The notes under the pieces: model-generated | What the model was told of the DNA's origin: nothing | Databases searched by the model: none | What the model saw: only the letters and a program-made list of their open reading frames with translations | Source of the DNA: a bacterium | Lineage (GTDB): Bacteria > Verrucomicrobiota > Verrucomicrobiia > Limisphaerales > J093 | DNA length: 41,436 nt | Direction: 5' to 3' | Assembly: GCA_021823625.1 (NCBI GenBank) | Contig: JAKANS010000031.1 | Span: 1-41,436 of the forward strand | Made by a program: the position numbers and the translations under genes | In this document: positions 25,497 to 33,739 of the stretch, piece after piece | Numbering within the stretch: position 1 is the stretch's first letter | Layout of the letters: each line of letters begins with the position of its first letter

Positions 25497-25814
25497 AAAG
25501 CTGCGTCACACCCGGCCATTGCCACCTTTGCTTCATCCCCGCCCGCCGGCCGGGCGCACTCTGCGGGCTGAGACCCAATTTGCAAAGGTAATTTTGGTTC
25601 CACGGCAAGCCCCGCCCCAACTGATCTTCCCGCCCGGAAAATGGCCGCTCGGGCCAGCCGCCGAACCCTGCCGTCGGACCGTTGGACGCAGACGGCGGCG
25701 GGGACATTCGCCCGATTTGCACAAGCCCGCCGGCCTGCGGTGCCGACGCCGGTCTGACCTGGTTGGACGGCTTCCACCTTGCGGACTGGCCCGCGGCCGG
25801 AGAACAATCGGCGC
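25497..25814. other. Divergent intergenic region
   Basis: These 318 bases separate the divergent oxidoreductase and heptose-adenylyltransferase genes and should hold both promoters. The middle is Pro/Arg-coding, GC-rich sequence in every frame and shows no protein-like content. An AT-richer island at about 25580-25605 (CAAAGGTAATTTTGGTTCC) is the likeliest promoter location, but I cannot place a -10/-35 pair with confidence. Confidence 0.4.
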
Positions 25815-26300
25815 GTGAATCTGCGGGCGAAAATTCTCCGGCTGGAAGACCTTGCCGGCTGGCGCACGGCCATGCGCGCCGCCGGCAAACGCGTGGTCGC
25901 CACCAATGGCTGCTTCGATCTGCTCCACGCCGGCCACGTGACTTACCTGGAAGCCGCGCGGAATTTGGGCGACGCCCTCCTGGTCGGCCTCAACGGCGAC
26001 GCCTCCGTTCGCGCGTTGAAAGGCACCGGCCGGCCACTGAACCCGGCGCACGATCGTGCCACCGTTCTCGCCGCGCTGGAGGCCGTGGACGCCGTATGCG
26101 TCTTCCCGGAAGTGGACGCGATGAGTTTCCTGCGGACCGCCAAGCCGGACATTTACGCCAAAGGCGGCGACTACACGATCGACACGATCAACCAGGAAGA
26201 GCGCTGCCTCGTCGAGAGTTGGGGCGGACGCGTCGCGGTGGTTGGCGGTGTCCCCGGCCGGTCAACCACGTCTCTGGTCGAACGGATCAATCGCAGTTAG
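25815..26300 (+). CDS. rfaE2: D-glycero-beta-D-manno-heptose 1-phosphate adenylyltransferase
   Basis: A 161-residue nucleotidyltransferase of the cytidylyltransferase-like superfamily that activates heptose 1-phosphate with ATP for ADP-heptose and LPS core synthesis. Visible marks are VATNGCFDLLHAGHVTYLE with its HxGH signature, GLNGDASVRALKGTGRPLNP, DRATVLAALEAVDAV, and PDIYAKGGDY. The GTG at 25815 (NLRAKILRLEDL) gives a start typical of the family; an upstream TTG at 25779 would add residues with no family match. The kinase half (RfaE1) is not fused here. A UroD-like gene follows 11 bases downstream and is probably cotranscribed. Confidence 0.88.
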   Translation: MNLRAKILRLEDLAGWRTAMRAAGKRVVATNGCFDLLHAGHVTYLEAARNLGDALLVGLNGDASVRALKGTGRPLNPAHDRATVLAALEAVDAVCVFPEVDAMSFLRTAKPDIYAKGGDYTIDTINQEERCLVESWGGRVAVVGGVPGRSTTSLVERINRS

Positions 26301-26311
26301 CCCACAGCGCC

Positions 26312-27301
26312 ATGCCCCACTTTGCTGATCTCCTCTCCAGCCAAAACCATCGCCTGGTCATGCCCGTGCTGACTTTTCCCGGCGCGAGCCTGTGCGGCGC
26401 GACCATCCGGCAGATGGTTACCGACGCCGCAGCCCAGGCTGCCGCTGTCGCCGCGCTGCACCGACGCTACCGGCTGCCGGTGGTGCTGTCGGCGATGGAC
26501 CTCAGCGCCGAGGCCGAAGCCTTCGGCTGCGCAGTGCACTTCAGCGACGGCGAAGTCCCGACCGTCCTTGGGCGCCTGGCCACCGATCGCGCCTCAGCCG
26601 AACGACTCCCGGTTCCCGAACCGGGCACGGCGCGAACGGGGGTGTACCTCGACACCGTCGGTCAGCTCCGAACCTTGCCTGGCCGGCCGTTGGTGTTTGG
26701 GGGGATGGTGGGACCGTTCTCGCTCGCGGCGCGCATTTATGGGGTCAGCGAAGCGCTTGGACTGACCCTCGAGGCCCCCGACCTCACGCACCTCCTGCTG
26801 GAAAAGACCACCGCCTTTCTCGCGGCTTACGCTCAAGCCTTCAAGGCGGCGGGAGCCGACGGCGTCATCATGGCCGAGCCGACGGCCGGTCTGCTCTCGC
26901 CACGGGCATTGGCAAGTTTTTCCTCGGCCTACATCCGGCGGATCGTCAACACAGTGGACGGACCGGACTTCACCGTCATCCTTCACAATTGCGGTGCGAA
27001 GCTGGTGCATCTCCCTCAAATCCTGGAGTCACAAGCGAGGGTGCTTCACTTCGGCGCACCAATGGACCTGCCCGCGGCGTTGGCGAAAGTGCCAGCGGCG
27101 GTTGTCGTTTGCGGGAACCTCGATCCGAGCAAGGTCTTCGTGCAATCCAAGCCGGACGAGGTCGCAACCGCGACCGGGACCTTGCTCGCGATTACGGCTG
27201 GTTACCACAACCACGTCCTCTCATCCGGCTGCGACATCCCTCCCCAGACGCCGCCAGCCAATCTCGACGCCTTTTTCGAAGCCGCGCACGCCGGTCAGTA
27301 A
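26312..27301 (+). CDS. UroD/MtaA-family zinc-dependent methyltransferase-like protein
   Basis: A 329-residue protein of the uroporphyrinogen decarboxylase superfamily. It looks more like the corrinoid/coenzyme-M methyltransferase branch (MtaA, MtbA, CmuA) than true HemE: the zinc ligands of that branch are seen as H225-x-C227 in LHNCGAK and C307 in SSGCDIPPQTP. Other marks are LSAMDLSAEAEAFGC, VFGGMVGPFSLAARI, and ADGVIMAEPTAGLLSP. The substrate is unknown; members transfer methyl groups between a corrinoid and a thiol. ATG 26312 follows the heptose gene by 11 bases. The last seven bases overlap the convergent aldolase gene. Confidence 0.8.
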   Translation: MPHFADLLSSQNHRLVMPVLTFPGASLCGATIRQMVTDAAAQAAAVAALHRRYRLPVVLSAMDLSAEAEAFGCAVHFSDGEVPTVLGRLATDRASAERLPVPEPGTARTGVYLDTVGQLRTLPGRPLVFGGMVGPFSLAARIYGVSEALGLTLEAPDLTHLLLEKTTAFLAAYAQAFKAAGADGVIMAEPTAGLLSPRALASFSSAYIRRIVNTVDGPDFTVILHNCGAKLVHLPQILESQARVLHFGAPMDLPAALAKVPAAVVVCGNLDPSKVFVQSKPDEVATATGTLLAITAGYHNHVLSSGCDIPPQTPPANLDAFFEAAHAGQ

Positions 27302-28110
27302 GTTCCACCGGCACCGCGCTCCGGCGCCGTGTGACCGAGCCCGGCCAGCAGTCGGCGGACACCGTCCGCCATAAAATCCAGTTCGCTGGCGGTCTGGATG
27401 AAACGGTAGCCCTGCGCGATCGCGTCGCGGATGTCGTCGGCGGTCAAGGCCAGACGCCCGGCGACCTTGCCGTGCCGCGTGGCGGCAGCGAGGACCCGGC
27501 TCATGGCTTCCTGCACGCGCGGATGCTTCATGTCTCCGCGCACACCGAGCGAGAACGCCAGATCGCTGGGGCCGATAAAGAGCACATCGATGTCCGGCAC
27601 CGCAGCGATTTCGTCGATTTGTTCCACGGCGCCAGCTTCCTCGATGATTGCCACCACCATCACGTTTCGATCGGCAAAGTCGTAATACCCTTCGCTTGCG
27701 GGCCAACGAAAAGTGGCCTGCCGCGCGCCGGAGCCTCGTCGGCCCAGCGGTGGATACCGGCAGGCGGCCGCGGCCTGGCGCGCCAGTTCGGGTGTGCTGG
27801 TGAACGGAAACATGACTCCCAAGACGCCCGCATCCAACACGCGCTTGGCCGTCCACAAGGCGTTGACCGGCACGCGGGCGAACGGCACCGCCGGCAGGCC
27901 GCGCGTGGCCAGCACAATGTTCCGAAGCGTTTCGAGGGAGACGGGTGCGTGCTCCATTTCGATCCACAGGAAGTCGAATCCCGCCCCCGCCAGTTGCGCG
28001 GCAGCCTCGACGTGGTTCAGGCTGATCGTAACACCAATGACGGGTTTGCCTGCGGCGAGAGTCCGCTTGACCGGGTTCTCGAAGGGTGGGCTGGGCACAT
28101 CGGAGTTCAT
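27295..28110 (-). CDS. HpcH/HpaI-family class II aldolase
   Basis: A 271-residue metal-dependent pyruvate aldolase of the HpcH/HpaI family, which includes 4-hydroxy-2-oxoheptanedioate and 2-keto-3-deoxy-L-rhamnonate aldolases. Marks: FDFLWIEMEHAPV with the catalytic His, FARVPVN with the pyruvate-binding Arg, LGVMFPFTS, CRYPPLGRRGSGAR, the metal Glu in VVAIIEEAGAVEQIDEI and the metal Asp in DVLFIGPSDLAFSLG. The ATG at 28110 overlaps the stop of the upstream glycoside-hydrolase gene by four bases (ATGA), so the two are translationally coupled. With rhaT and rhaM elsewhere in the same minus-strand region, a role in deoxy-sugar acid breakdown is plausible, but this is inference. Confidence 0.85.
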   Translation of the reverse strand: MNSDVPSPPFENPVKRTLAAGKPVIGVTISLNHVEAAAQLAGAGFDFLWIEMEHAPVSLETLRNIVLATRGLPAVPFARVPVNALWTAKRVLDAGVLGVMFPFTSTPELARQAAAACRYPPLGRRGSGARQATFRWPASEGYYDFADRNVMVVAIIEEAGAVEQIDEIAAVPDIDVLFIGPSDLAFSLGVRGDMKHPRVQEAMSRVLAAATRHGKVAGRLALTADDIRDAIAQGYRFIQTASELDFMADGVRRLLAGLGHTAPERGAGGTY

Positions 28111-30638
28111 GGGCGGGTGGTCTCCTTCGCCACGTCCAGGCGCTTGATGAGCCAAAGTTCGGCGACCTGGCAACCCCGGCCGTTGCCGCCGAGGCCCGGT
28201 TCGCGATGCCATGTCAAGGTGAGCGAACCGGTACTCGTAGCCGCGGCCGGGATGTTGAATTCCACCGGCCGATAGAGCGGTCGCTTGTCGCGGAACGGAT
28301 GGACTTCGATGCCGTCATTGGCCTCGAGACGAATCCGCAGCTTCGGGCTGTCACCGCCATAGACGATGCGGACCTTGTACCGCGCGTGCGGATCCAGATC
28401 GTCGTAATGGACCTGCAGCGGCGTCTCGCCGAGCGACTCCGCGTGGTCGAGCCATGAGCGGCGCAGCGCGCCTTCGGGCTTCTCGTCCGGCTCGTCCACG
28501 ACATCGCCTTCCTCGAAACCGACCTTGGACGACACCAGGCTCGCTGGGTCCTGATCGAAAGGCAGACCGCGCACCAGGTGCGGCTGCCGGGCGATGTCCC
28601 CCAGATCGTCGTAAAAACCGCCGGGGCCAGGATCGGTCCACTCGACGATTTCGCGAATGCCTGCCAACTGCGCGGCCGCAGTGTTTCGCCGGCGAATCTC
28701 AGCGAAGTGCTCTGTCAGCCAACGGCGGTCGTTCAGCGGGTAATCCAGCGTGTCGAGACACGCACCGCGATCCACGGCGATGGCTTGGTACCGCGGGACA
28801 CTCGATTGCATCCGGATGCTCTGATACAATGACTCGGCCAGCTCGAACACCCGCGCGCGCAAGGCGGGCGCGGTCGGTTGAGTCAAGGCTCGATCCAGCG
28901 TGGCCTCAGCAGCAGACAGCGCAAGCTGCGGACCGACGCGCGGAGCTTCACGAAGCTGGTCCAAAGCTTCGTTCTCCAAAGTGGTTTCGTGAAGCAGCCG
29001 GCACCGCAGGCAAGCGTCGTAGTAGGCCCGGAACAGCGCCTGCTGGAACCGCCAGTTCAGCAACAAGCGAGGCGGAGCCGTGCGCTCGAGTCGCTGGAAT
29101 TGTTGGAGCGTGGTCTCGACGCCTTCGTTCGCCAGCAGCGGCCCGCGCCAGTTGCGTTCAAGCGCGAGCAAGCCTTGGGCAAAGTCGTCCGTGTACGCTG
29201 CGCCAATGAAATAGCGGCTGTACTCGCGGAGAATCTGGATGACCGGCTGGTCGGGGTCCCAGCCCAGCGCGCTCCACACGATCTTGTTCACGTCGTCGTT
29301 GCAGCCCTCCGAGTAAGTGATGAACCCCAGCGTGCCCGGCTGCAAAAGACGGAAGATCGCCGCTTCATCGGTGGGCCGCGGGTCGATGCACTCACGGCCT
29401 TCGGTGACCGCGAACGCGGTGTCCCAATCCGGCACCGGATATTGGCACTGGCGCGTGTGGGTGATGTCCGGGTAATGCCGGATCGGGTACCGGGCCGGCA
29501 CCGCCTGGCGCAAGGCGGGCAAGCTCAGGCGCACTTGCGGGCCGAAAACCACGCCGCTGAGCCAGGCCGGTTGTTCGCGAGCAAGGATGTCGAGGAACTC
29601 GTCCAGCCAAGCCTGGTTGAAGCTTTGCGGCGACACCCACATCTGCGCGTGCGGATGGGTGCGGTGCAAAACCTCGGTTTCCTTGGCCAACAGGTCGAGC
29701 AAAACGCGCGGTCGCGTGTGGCCGGGGTCGCCGCCGGGGACGAACACGGCATCGATCCGGGGCAGTTGCGCAAACACCGCACCCCACTCGTCGAGCGCGC
29801 GCGCCACCGTCGCCGGGTCGGAATAGTCCGCGTCCATCGCCGGATACCAAATCCAGACATCCAGCCCATAATCGTCGGCCAGTCGCGACATGCGCTGCAT
29901 CATCTGGATTGGCGGGAGCGGAAAATGCGGGCTGTCCGCATCGTCGTCCGAGCGCGGCGGAATCAACTCGACTGCATTCACGCCGAACACGATCAGATCG
30001 CGGTAGTATTGCTCCCACGTCGGCACGTCCCAGGCATCGTAGGCGTGGGTCTTGGGCCGGTAGCCGAGTTGGTGCCCACGCAAGGCGTAGCGCGGCGCCG
30101 TGGTGACGGCCAGGCCGTCCGGTGCGGTGATCCTGCCCGGCGCCAATCGTATTTGGCGCAGCAAATAACCCACGCCGTAGAGCACTCCGCGGGCGTCGTT
30201 CCCGGCGATGCATACCGCGGCGGTATCTCCGGTCCCGAGCGTGCGAATAGCAAAGCCTTCGGGTTTCGAACTCCCCTGCCTTGCTGCAATCTCGCCGCCC
30301 AAAGGCCCGGCCAGCGCCTTGAGCGCCTGCGCCTGGCCGACCGCGATGACCGGCACCGACGACGTAGGCCAGGATGTTTGTTGCGGCAGCCGGATTTGAC
30401 TGCGCTTCTCGACTTCGTCGAGGAGCAGAAGAACGGCCTTGCGCTCCGGACCCGTCAGGCCAGGCGGCGAAACCACGACCGCGCAACTCAAGTCCAACGC
30501 CACGGCCGGAAGCAATCCGAAGATCGCGATCAAACCCGCCAGCCAGGCCGCCTGGCGAACGCGCGGTCGCGGAGCAGGAGTGCCGGGGCAATGCTCGCCT
30601 TGAGCGCCAAGACCGTTCGACGAATCAGCGGTGAACAC
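28107..30638 (-). CDS. Glycoside hydrolase with GH20 zincin-like fold
   Basis: An 843-residue exported protein starting at GTG 30638, ahead of a signal peptide (AAWLAGLIAIFGLLPAVALD). Residues about 50-165 form the GH20/GH67-type N-terminal alpha/beta domain (GPERKAVLLLLDEVEKRS, then IAGNDARGVLYGVGYLLRQI). A TIM-barrel follows: TTAPRYALRGHQLGYRPKTH, FGVNAVELIPPRSDD, LDVWIWYPAMD, then DAVFVPGGDPGHT. The PGGDPGHT strand could carry the acid/base or a substrate Asp. I see no Asp-Glu pair of classical hexosaminidases, so the substrate is open. The C-terminal 200 residues include a small beta-sandwich (RYKVRIVYGGDSPKLRIRLE). The stop overlaps the HpcH start by four bases. Confidence 0.77.
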   Translation of the reverse strand: MFTADSSNGLGAQGEHCPGTPAPRPRVRQAAWLAGLIAIFGLLPAVALDLSCAVVVSPPGLTGPERKAVLLLLDEVEKRSQIRLPQQTSWPTSSVPVIAVGQAQALKALAGPLGGEIAARQGSSKPEGFAIRTLGTGDTAAVCIAGNDARGVLYGVGYLLRQIRLAPGRITAPDGLAVTTAPRYALRGHQLGYRPKTHAYDAWDVPTWEQYYRDLIVFGVNAVELIPPRSDDDADSPHFPLPPIQMMQRMSRLADDYGLDVWIWYPAMDADYSDPATVARALDEWGAVFAQLPRIDAVFVPGGDPGHTRPRVLLDLLAKETEVLHRTHPHAQMWVSPQSFNQAWLDEFLDILAREQPAWLSGVVFGPQVRLSLPALRQAVPARYPIRHYPDITHTRQCQYPVPDWDTAFAVTEGRECIDPRPTDEAAIFRLLQPGTLGFITYSEGCNDDVNKIVWSALGWDPDQPVIQILREYSRYFIGAAYTDDFAQGLLALERNWRGPLLANEGVETTLQQFQRLERTAPPRLLLNWRFQQALFRAYYDACLRCRLLHETTLENEALDQLREAPRVGPQLALSAAEATLDRALTQPTAPALRARVFELAESLYQSIRMQSSVPRYQAIAVDRGACLDTLDYPLNDRRWLTEHFAEIRRRNTAAAQLAGIREIVEWTDPGPGGFYDDLGDIARQPHLVRGLPFDQDPASLVSSKVGFEEGDVVDEPDEKPEGALRRSWLDHAESLGETPLQVHYDDLDPHARYKVRIVYGGDSPKLRIRLEANDGIEVHPFRDKRPLYRPVEFNIPAAATSTGSLTLTWHREPGLGGNGRGCQVAELWLIKRLDVAKETTRP

Positions 30639-30837
30639 CGAGCCCCCGGCGGCCCGAACCTGAGGATGGAAATCGAGCTTCAGAATGACCGCAGTCTAAG
30701 CCGTGAATCCGGCGAAGCTCAAGCTAATCCAGGCCACCCCCAGCAACCCCAACGCACGCCGGCGTCACTCCGTGACCATCGATTGCGAGAGTGAGTGCAC
30801 GCCCCATGTGCGCAGATCCGCAACGCCGAAAAGCAGC

Positions 30838-30871
30838 AACTCCGGCGGGGCGTTGCCGCACCGCCGGAGTT
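30838..30871 (-). terminator. Candidate terminator after the ThuA-DUF1080 gene
   Basis: An 11-bp perfect stem (AACTCCGGCGG / CCGCCGGAGTT) with a 12-base loop lies 40 bases past the ThuA-DUF1080 stop on the minus strand. Only a TTTT, displaced five bases from the stem, follows it, so termination may be weak. Confidence 0.45.
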
Positions 30872-30910
30872 GGCGAAACCTCTTCTCGGGAGGAACTCCC
30901 CGGTCGCTCG

Positions 30911-32317
30911 TCAAGGTAGCATCTTGATCCGCATGTCGCGGAAGGCCACGGCGCCGTGGTCGCCTTGCACGAAGATCGGGCCGGGATCCTTGACGTTGTT
31001 GTCCAACTGGCCGCCCGTGCCTTTGTCGCAGGTCACGTTGTCGATGATCTTCTTGCCGTTGAGAATGACCGTGATCTTGTCGCCAACGATGGTGGCCTCA
31101 ACCGTCTGCCACTCGCCCGCTTTCTTGGACGCCATTACGCTGGGCGCGGTGTGGTTGTACAGCGAGCCGTTGCTGCTGATGGACGGCTGGGTAGCGTTGC
31201 CGTCGTCGAGGATTTGAATTTCATGCCGGCCGCGAAGGTAGAACCCGCTGTTCGCGCCTTTCGGAACCATGTACTCGTAGCGGGCGGTGAAGTTCATGAA
31301 CTTCGCGTCGGTGACGAGGTCGGTGCCGTGTTCGTCTTTGCCGAGGGTGTTCACGAGCATGCCGTCCTGGGTGCTCCAACTCTTGCGACCGTCGGGATTG
31401 CGATAGTGCCAGCCGGTGAGGTCGGTGCCGTTGAACAGCGGCTTGAACCCGGCCGCTGCTTCCTCCGCGCTGACCTTGTAAGCGGTGCTTTGGGGCGTGC
31501 CGTCACCGGGCTTGAGGCCCAGCGCCCATTGGATGCCGCCGAGAATGTGCTGCTGATACGCCTTGCTGACCTCCGGCGAGTTCATGCGCTTGCCGGCCTT
31601 CCAGTCGGCGTCCCACACGTCTTCGCGGTGACCGAGCGAGGTGTAGAACACCCGGCCTTTGCCGTATTCCTTGCACCAGGCGATCGGAAAGTCGCCGGGG
31701 TACCCGTCGTTGGGGTGCTTGTCGAGCGTGAGGAGACCGTGCACCTGGCTGCGGTCGAAGTTCTTCATCAGGTAAATCTCGTCGAACACCTTGAAGTCCG
31801 GTCCGAGCTGGGCGGTCGCGGGATGGTGCGGATCCTGGTTGATCGCATCCACGGCGACCTGGGCATGGTGTGTCAGAAACTCGGCCCCCAGCATCTTCAT
31901 GTACGGCGGGTAGCCGTGATAGGTGTCGCTGCACGAATGCATGCCAATGAAGGCCTTGCCGGATTTGATCCAGTTCAGGAAAAACTCCTTGTCGGGGATG
32001 GCCAGGTCACCCGTCGTGTTCGCAAAGACCACGCCGTCGTACTTGGCCAGGTTATCGGGCGACATCTTCTCGCGCACCTCGGCGTCGTCCTTTCCGTCAG
32101 GACCGCCACGACAGTAATCCACAGTGTAGCTGCCGGACTGCTCGCCAAGCAGGGCGATGATTTTCTCCGCGGTGGGGATGGAACTGTGCCGGAAGCCTTT
32201 GGTGGCGGTGACTACCAGCAGGCGTTTGGGGGCCGCATTGGCCGTGGCCAGGATGGCCGCCGCCGCCACGGCAGGAATGAGGGTTCGGGTAAGTCTCCCG
32301 AGGATCGATAGGTTCAT
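30911..32317 (-). CDS. Secreted ThuA-DUF1080 fusion protein
   Basis: A 468-residue exported protein with a signal peptide (GRLTRTLIPAVAAAAILATANAA). Residues 30-270 are a ThuA-like glutamine-amidotransferase-fold domain (LLVVTATKGFRHSSIPTAE, FIGMHSCSDTYHGYPPYMKM, GRVFYTSLGHREDVW). From about 285 a DUF1080 jelly-roll domain follows (FKPLFNGTDLTGWHYRNPDG, NSGFYLRGRHEIQILDD, VEATIVGDKITVILNGKKI). DUF1080 proteins are now often described as 3-keto-disaccharide hydrolases. The fusion is common in Verrucomicrobiota and Planctomycetota. With the exported oxidoreductase at 24108 it could form a 3-keto-glycoside route (inference). A hairpin follows the stop. Confidence 0.87.
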   Translation of the reverse strand: MNLSILGRLTRTLIPAVAAAAILATANAAPKRLLVVTATKGFRHSSIPTAEKIIALLGEQSGSYTVDYCRGGPDGKDDAEVREKMSPDNLAKYDGVVFANTTGDLAIPDKEFFLNWIKSGKAFIGMHSCSDTYHGYPPYMKMLGAEFLTHHAQVAVDAINQDPHHPATAQLGPDFKVFDEIYLMKNFDRSQVHGLLTLDKHPNDGYPGDFPIAWCKEYGKGRVFYTSLGHREDVWDADWKAGKRMNSPEVSKAYQQHILGGIQWALGLKPGDGTPQSTAYKVSAEEAAAGFKPLFNGTDLTGWHYRNPDGRKSWSTQDGMLVNTLGKDEHGTDLVTDAKFMNFTARYEYMVPKGANSGFYLRGRHEIQILDDGNATQPSISSNGSLYNHTAPSVMASKKAGEWQTVEATIVGDKITVILNGKKIIDNVTCDKGTGGQLDNNVKDPGPIFVQGDHGAVAFRDMRIKMLP

Positions 32318-32429
32318 AGCTTCATTGCGTTTTCACGGGCCGATTATCCACTCAACGACGTTTCAGCGTGGTACGCCATTCATTTAGCGGGAGCGGCCGG
32401 GACTTGGCAAGGCGGGCGAAACAAAGGTG

Positions 32430-32512
32430 GTGTCCTGATTTTAAATGGGTGGCTGCGCCGCTGCCGCGGCGCAGGGCGGTGCGGCAGCACCGCCACCACC
32501 AAACCAAGACAC
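32430..32512. repeat. MITE-like element with double hairpin
   Basis: The ends are related inverted repeats: GTGTCCTGATTT on the left, and GTGTCTTGGTTT on the other strand at the right (10 of 12 match). Inside are two perfect adjacent hairpins, CTGCGCCGC/GCGGCGCAG (32453-32474) and GGCGGTGC/GCACCGCC (32475-32494), each with a 4-base loop. It fills most of the gap between the ThuA-DUF1080 start and the end of the propeller-like gene. Confidence 0.6.
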
Positions 32513-32556
32513 TTCCGAAACAAATGGACCGGCGCGGTCCTTCCGCCCAGGCTCCG

Positions 32557-33739
32557 TCACCAGTCGCTGCGAACCCTGAAGAACGCCGGTGGCGCAGAGG
32601 TCGGCACGCGCAGTCGCGTCTGCCGGCCCTGCCCCGGAATCGCCGCCCCCACGGACTGCCACCCGCCCGCGCCGAGGGCCGACCGCGTCTCGACGATGCA
32701 CGCCACTCCCACGGTCGCCTGCCAGGTGAGTTCCAGCGCGCCTGCCGCGGGCGCCAGTTGTGTGATCCGCAACGTCCAGGCATCCGGCTGAAATGCCGCG
32801 CCGGCGTAGAGATACATTTCGTGCGTCTCGGCGACAACGAGCAGGCCCTGCGGCACAAAACACGCCCCTTCCTTCTGTGTGTCTGTGGAATTGCTGTTAA
32901 AGGTTGGCCAGTCGGTGAGCGCCCGGGTCAGGTCGCCGTCCACCCGCCAAACGTAGGCGCCTTTCTTGGTTGTGACCGCAAACTGCGCGCCGTCCGGCGT
33001 CAAGTCCGCACCTGCCACCGGATCGAACACCGGCAGGTCGCCCAGGTATTCGAGCGTTTGCACGGTGCCGGGCGCGTCCAGGCGAAACCGGACCAGGCTG
33101 CTGGCCTCGCCATCGTTGCGGATGCGTGCGACCAACCACCCGTAGCCGCCGTGAATCACCAGCGATTCGGCATCGCGCGGCGTGTCGGGCCAGCGCAAAC
33201 GCCAGCTCGCGGTGACCGTCGCCTTGGTCGCGCCTGGCGCCGGTTCGGGCAACCGAACAACCTCGACCTCGTCGCGTACCTCGGTGTTATCGCCGGTGTT
33301 GGCCAGGTAAAGATTGCCGTCTGAATCGGCGGCGATGTCCTCGATATCGACCGGCGTGAAGCCGGAGACTTTCACCGTGGCAAGCACACCCCGCGGCGTC
33401 CACGGCGTACACCTTGTTCCGATCGCCGTCGCTGTGAACCCAGAACCGGTTCACCCGCGAGCGGCTCATGACAATGCCAGAGGTCTCCGTGCCCGCGTCG
33501 GCGGCGAGGCTGCCGACTTGGTACGCGTCATCGCCCACCAGCACCGCGTCGTCCAGCGACCAACGCGGCGTCTGCGCCTCAACGCCGACGCTTCCACCAC
33601 CCAGGCAGGTCCAAGCGGCGACGAAGAACGCCAGCGGTAGCCGAATTGTTCGTCCCAAACACACGCCGCAAGTCTGCCAGCCGGCCAAAAGATGGCGAGC
33701 GATTCCGCGCGCCGACGTGCCGGGTTGCGCCGGCCTCAC
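32557..33739 (-). pseudogene. Frameshifted secreted beta-propeller-like protein
   Basis: Two frames together make one plausible exported protein. The first (33739 down to about 33390) begins at a GTG that overlaps the upstream hydrolase stop (GTGA). It has a signal peptide (LPLAFFVAAWTCLGGGSVGVEA) and reads to SDGDRNKVYAVDAAG. The second continues at once as VLATVKVSGFTPVDIEDIAADSDG and runs to 32557. Removing one base from the C4 run at 33389-33392 restores the frame. Repeated strands (GNLYLANTGDNTE, GYGWLVARIRND, GAYVWRVDGDL) suggest a beta-propeller, and the end (PAFFRVRSDW) is the short tail common in secreted verrucomicrobial proteins. The function is unknown. It may be an intact gene with a base-calling error. 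Confidence 0.7.

Noticed and set aside
26312..27301. HemE (uroporphyrinogen decarboxylase) for the UroD-family gene
   Set aside because: The H-x-C...C zinc ligands and the overall motifs fit the MtaA/CmuA methyltransferase branch better, and no other haem gene is nearby.
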